In this document: piece after piece, positions 49,893-50,663 of the stretch
How positions within the stretch are numbered: position 1 is the first letter of the stretch
Layout of the letters: each line of letters starts with the position of its first letter
Assembly (NCBI GenBank): GCA_937877625.1
Contig: CALFJG010000024.1
Coordinates: 1 to 50,663 of the forward strand
Direction: 5' to 3'
Length of the DNA: 50,663 nt
Source of the DNA: an uncultured Prevotellaceae bacterium
Lineage (GTDB): Bacteria; Bacteroidota; Bacteroidia; Bacteroidales; Bacteroidaceae
Position numbers and translations under genes: made by a program
The notes under the pieces: model-generated
Told to the model about the DNA's origin: nothing
The model's input: the letters and a program-made list of their open reading frames with translations, nothing else
Databases searched by the model: none

Positions 49893-50440
49893 GCCGTAAT
49901 TTTAGCACAAAAAAAGAGCAGGTATATCCTTTACATTCGTACTACCAACTCAAGGGAACGACCAAGAACCCACAATAGATATTACAAAGCAAAGCATACA
50001 CCCGCTTCATTTGGGTGTATATGAAGCTAGTTCCTCTATTGTACTCTTTATATTTTGGTCGTTTTCTGAGTTGAGAAACAAGATTTGTGGACACGCTTGT
50101 CTCACTATGTCTGTGTTGTCATCTCCGAAGATTTGACACCGCAAAGTTACAACTTTTCGCCCTATGGTTAAACCCAAATCGGTCATTAGAAGTGCAAAAA
50201 TCCGTGGTCAAGCCTGTAATGCCTTGAATATAAGTTCTTTGCAAGTTCTTTTTTTCTAATGGCGGTCATTAGAAAAATCAAATTCAAAAGCCTTGTAGCC
50301 AATCAGATACGAATAGACCACGAAAAGAGCGATTCTAATGACCGATTTGGGGTTCATCCCCGAATTGCGTTGTTAGTCGGTTGTTATAGATAAAGAAAGC
50401 CGCCAATTCATTATCTTTGTGGTTCCCAACCATATCAGAC
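49893..50440. other. AT-rich intergenic region with TTCTAATGACC-type repeats
   Basis: About 550 bases with no gene. From 50171 to 50354 it carries three sites built on TTCTAATGACC: an outer inverted pair and a central palindrome. The rest shows no feature I can support. Confidence 0.65.
50171..50354. repeat. Inverted repeat pair around a central palindrome
   Basis: 50171-50191 (ends GGTCATTAGAA) and 50333-50354 (begins TTCTAATGACC) are inverted copies with one extra G. Between them, 50254-50274 is TTCTAATG-GCGGT-CATTAGAA. The group lies 87 bases before the transposase remnant. Confidence 0.75.
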
Positions 50441-50581
50441 ATGAACGGCAGCTTATTATATCAGGCCTATGGTGTACAAGGTTACTCCTATGGCAGTACG
50501 GAGTACAAAGGTAATGCGATTTTCCTTCATCTCAAAACAATCCGTCAGAAAAGGCACACATGTCCTCATTGCGGGCAATAG
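50441..50581 (+). pseudogene. Interrupted N terminus of an ISL3-family transposase
   Basis: 46 codons from MNGSLLYQAYGVQGYSYG to a TAG at 50579-50581. The end, HTCPHCGQ, is the first half of the zinc ribbon that opens ISL3 transposases. Sequence after the stop no longer resembles the family; it holds a CGTCAA/TTGACG inverted pair that could belong to a second element. The gene is cut short here, and the window ends 82 bases later. Confidence 0.6.
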
Positions 50582-50663
50582 TGTCCTAAATAATTTGGAT
50601 TAAAATTTCGTCAATCGGCATCAAATCGGTGTGACTTGACGTTTCTTTATGTTTCCCAAACAT

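Noticed and set aside
1..50663. tRNA, rRNA and phage genes
   Set aside because: No TTCGA-type T-loop with a matching acceptor stem, no rRNA-like stretch and no phage structural genes were seen; a tRNAscan-SE and Infernal run would settle it.

Overview
The window reads as chromosomal DNA of a Bacteroidales bacterium, most likely Prevotellaceae. The evidence is a SusC/SusD pair, a PorT-like protein of type IX secretion, a lysyl-tRNA synthetase with the long Bacteroidetes C-terminal extension, a DUF4421 barrel protein, a lone AICAR formyltransferase in place of bifunctional PurH, and a near absence of Shine-Dalgarno sequences. Motifs matching the Bacteroidetes -7 element TAnnTTTG recur just upstream of start codons. 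Species cannot be fixed from this sequence. I see no rRNA, tRNA, CRISPR array or complete transposase.

Region by region. 1-1.35 kb: two convergent SUMF1-fold genes separated by an 8-bp minisatellite and a hairpin. 1.4-16.6 kb: a minus-strand housekeeping block (gpsA, lysS, an MCE-domain protein, a peptidoglycan amidase, a class A penicillin-binding protein, miaA, a DUF4421 protein, a Gfo/Idh oxidoreductase, a RapZ-C domain protein overlapping an AmgK-like kinase, eno, porT). 16.8-20.0 kb: plus-strand nspC and an OPT transporter. 20.2-24.7 kb: typA, a small SH3-like secreted protein, a sialidase and a metallo-hydrolase. 24.8-25.9 kb: a queC-queF operon, with a sequence before queC that can fold as a preQ1-I type riboswitch. 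26.3-30.2 kb: mscL, gap, marC, a small basic protein and an AICAR formyltransferase.

30.3-37.6 kb is a surface-polysaccharide region. On the minus strand lie an HU-like protein, a WbuB-like glycosyltransferase, a sugar epimerase and a PF14907-type nucleotidyltransferase. Divergent from them lie a second paralogous nucleotidyltransferase and a heparinase II/III protein. The divergent intergene holds a perfect 25-bp inverted repeat flanking three 21-bp-spaced TAnnTTTG boxes, all facing one way. That is the layout of a phase-variable promoter, and it is the most interesting element in the window. 37.8-43.0 kb: a susC-susD pair.

43.0-50.7 kb is more accessory: a broken dinD-like gene, a dispersed promoter-like repeat family, a PD40 protein, a three-gene carboxyltransferase / small protein / biotin-carrier operon that lacks its usual membrane subunit, an AT-rich PAP2 phosphatase gene, and the interrupted start of an ISL3-type transposase.

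All gene calls rest on reading translations and motifs by eye. No database search was run, so family names are recognition and site calls are inference unless stated.
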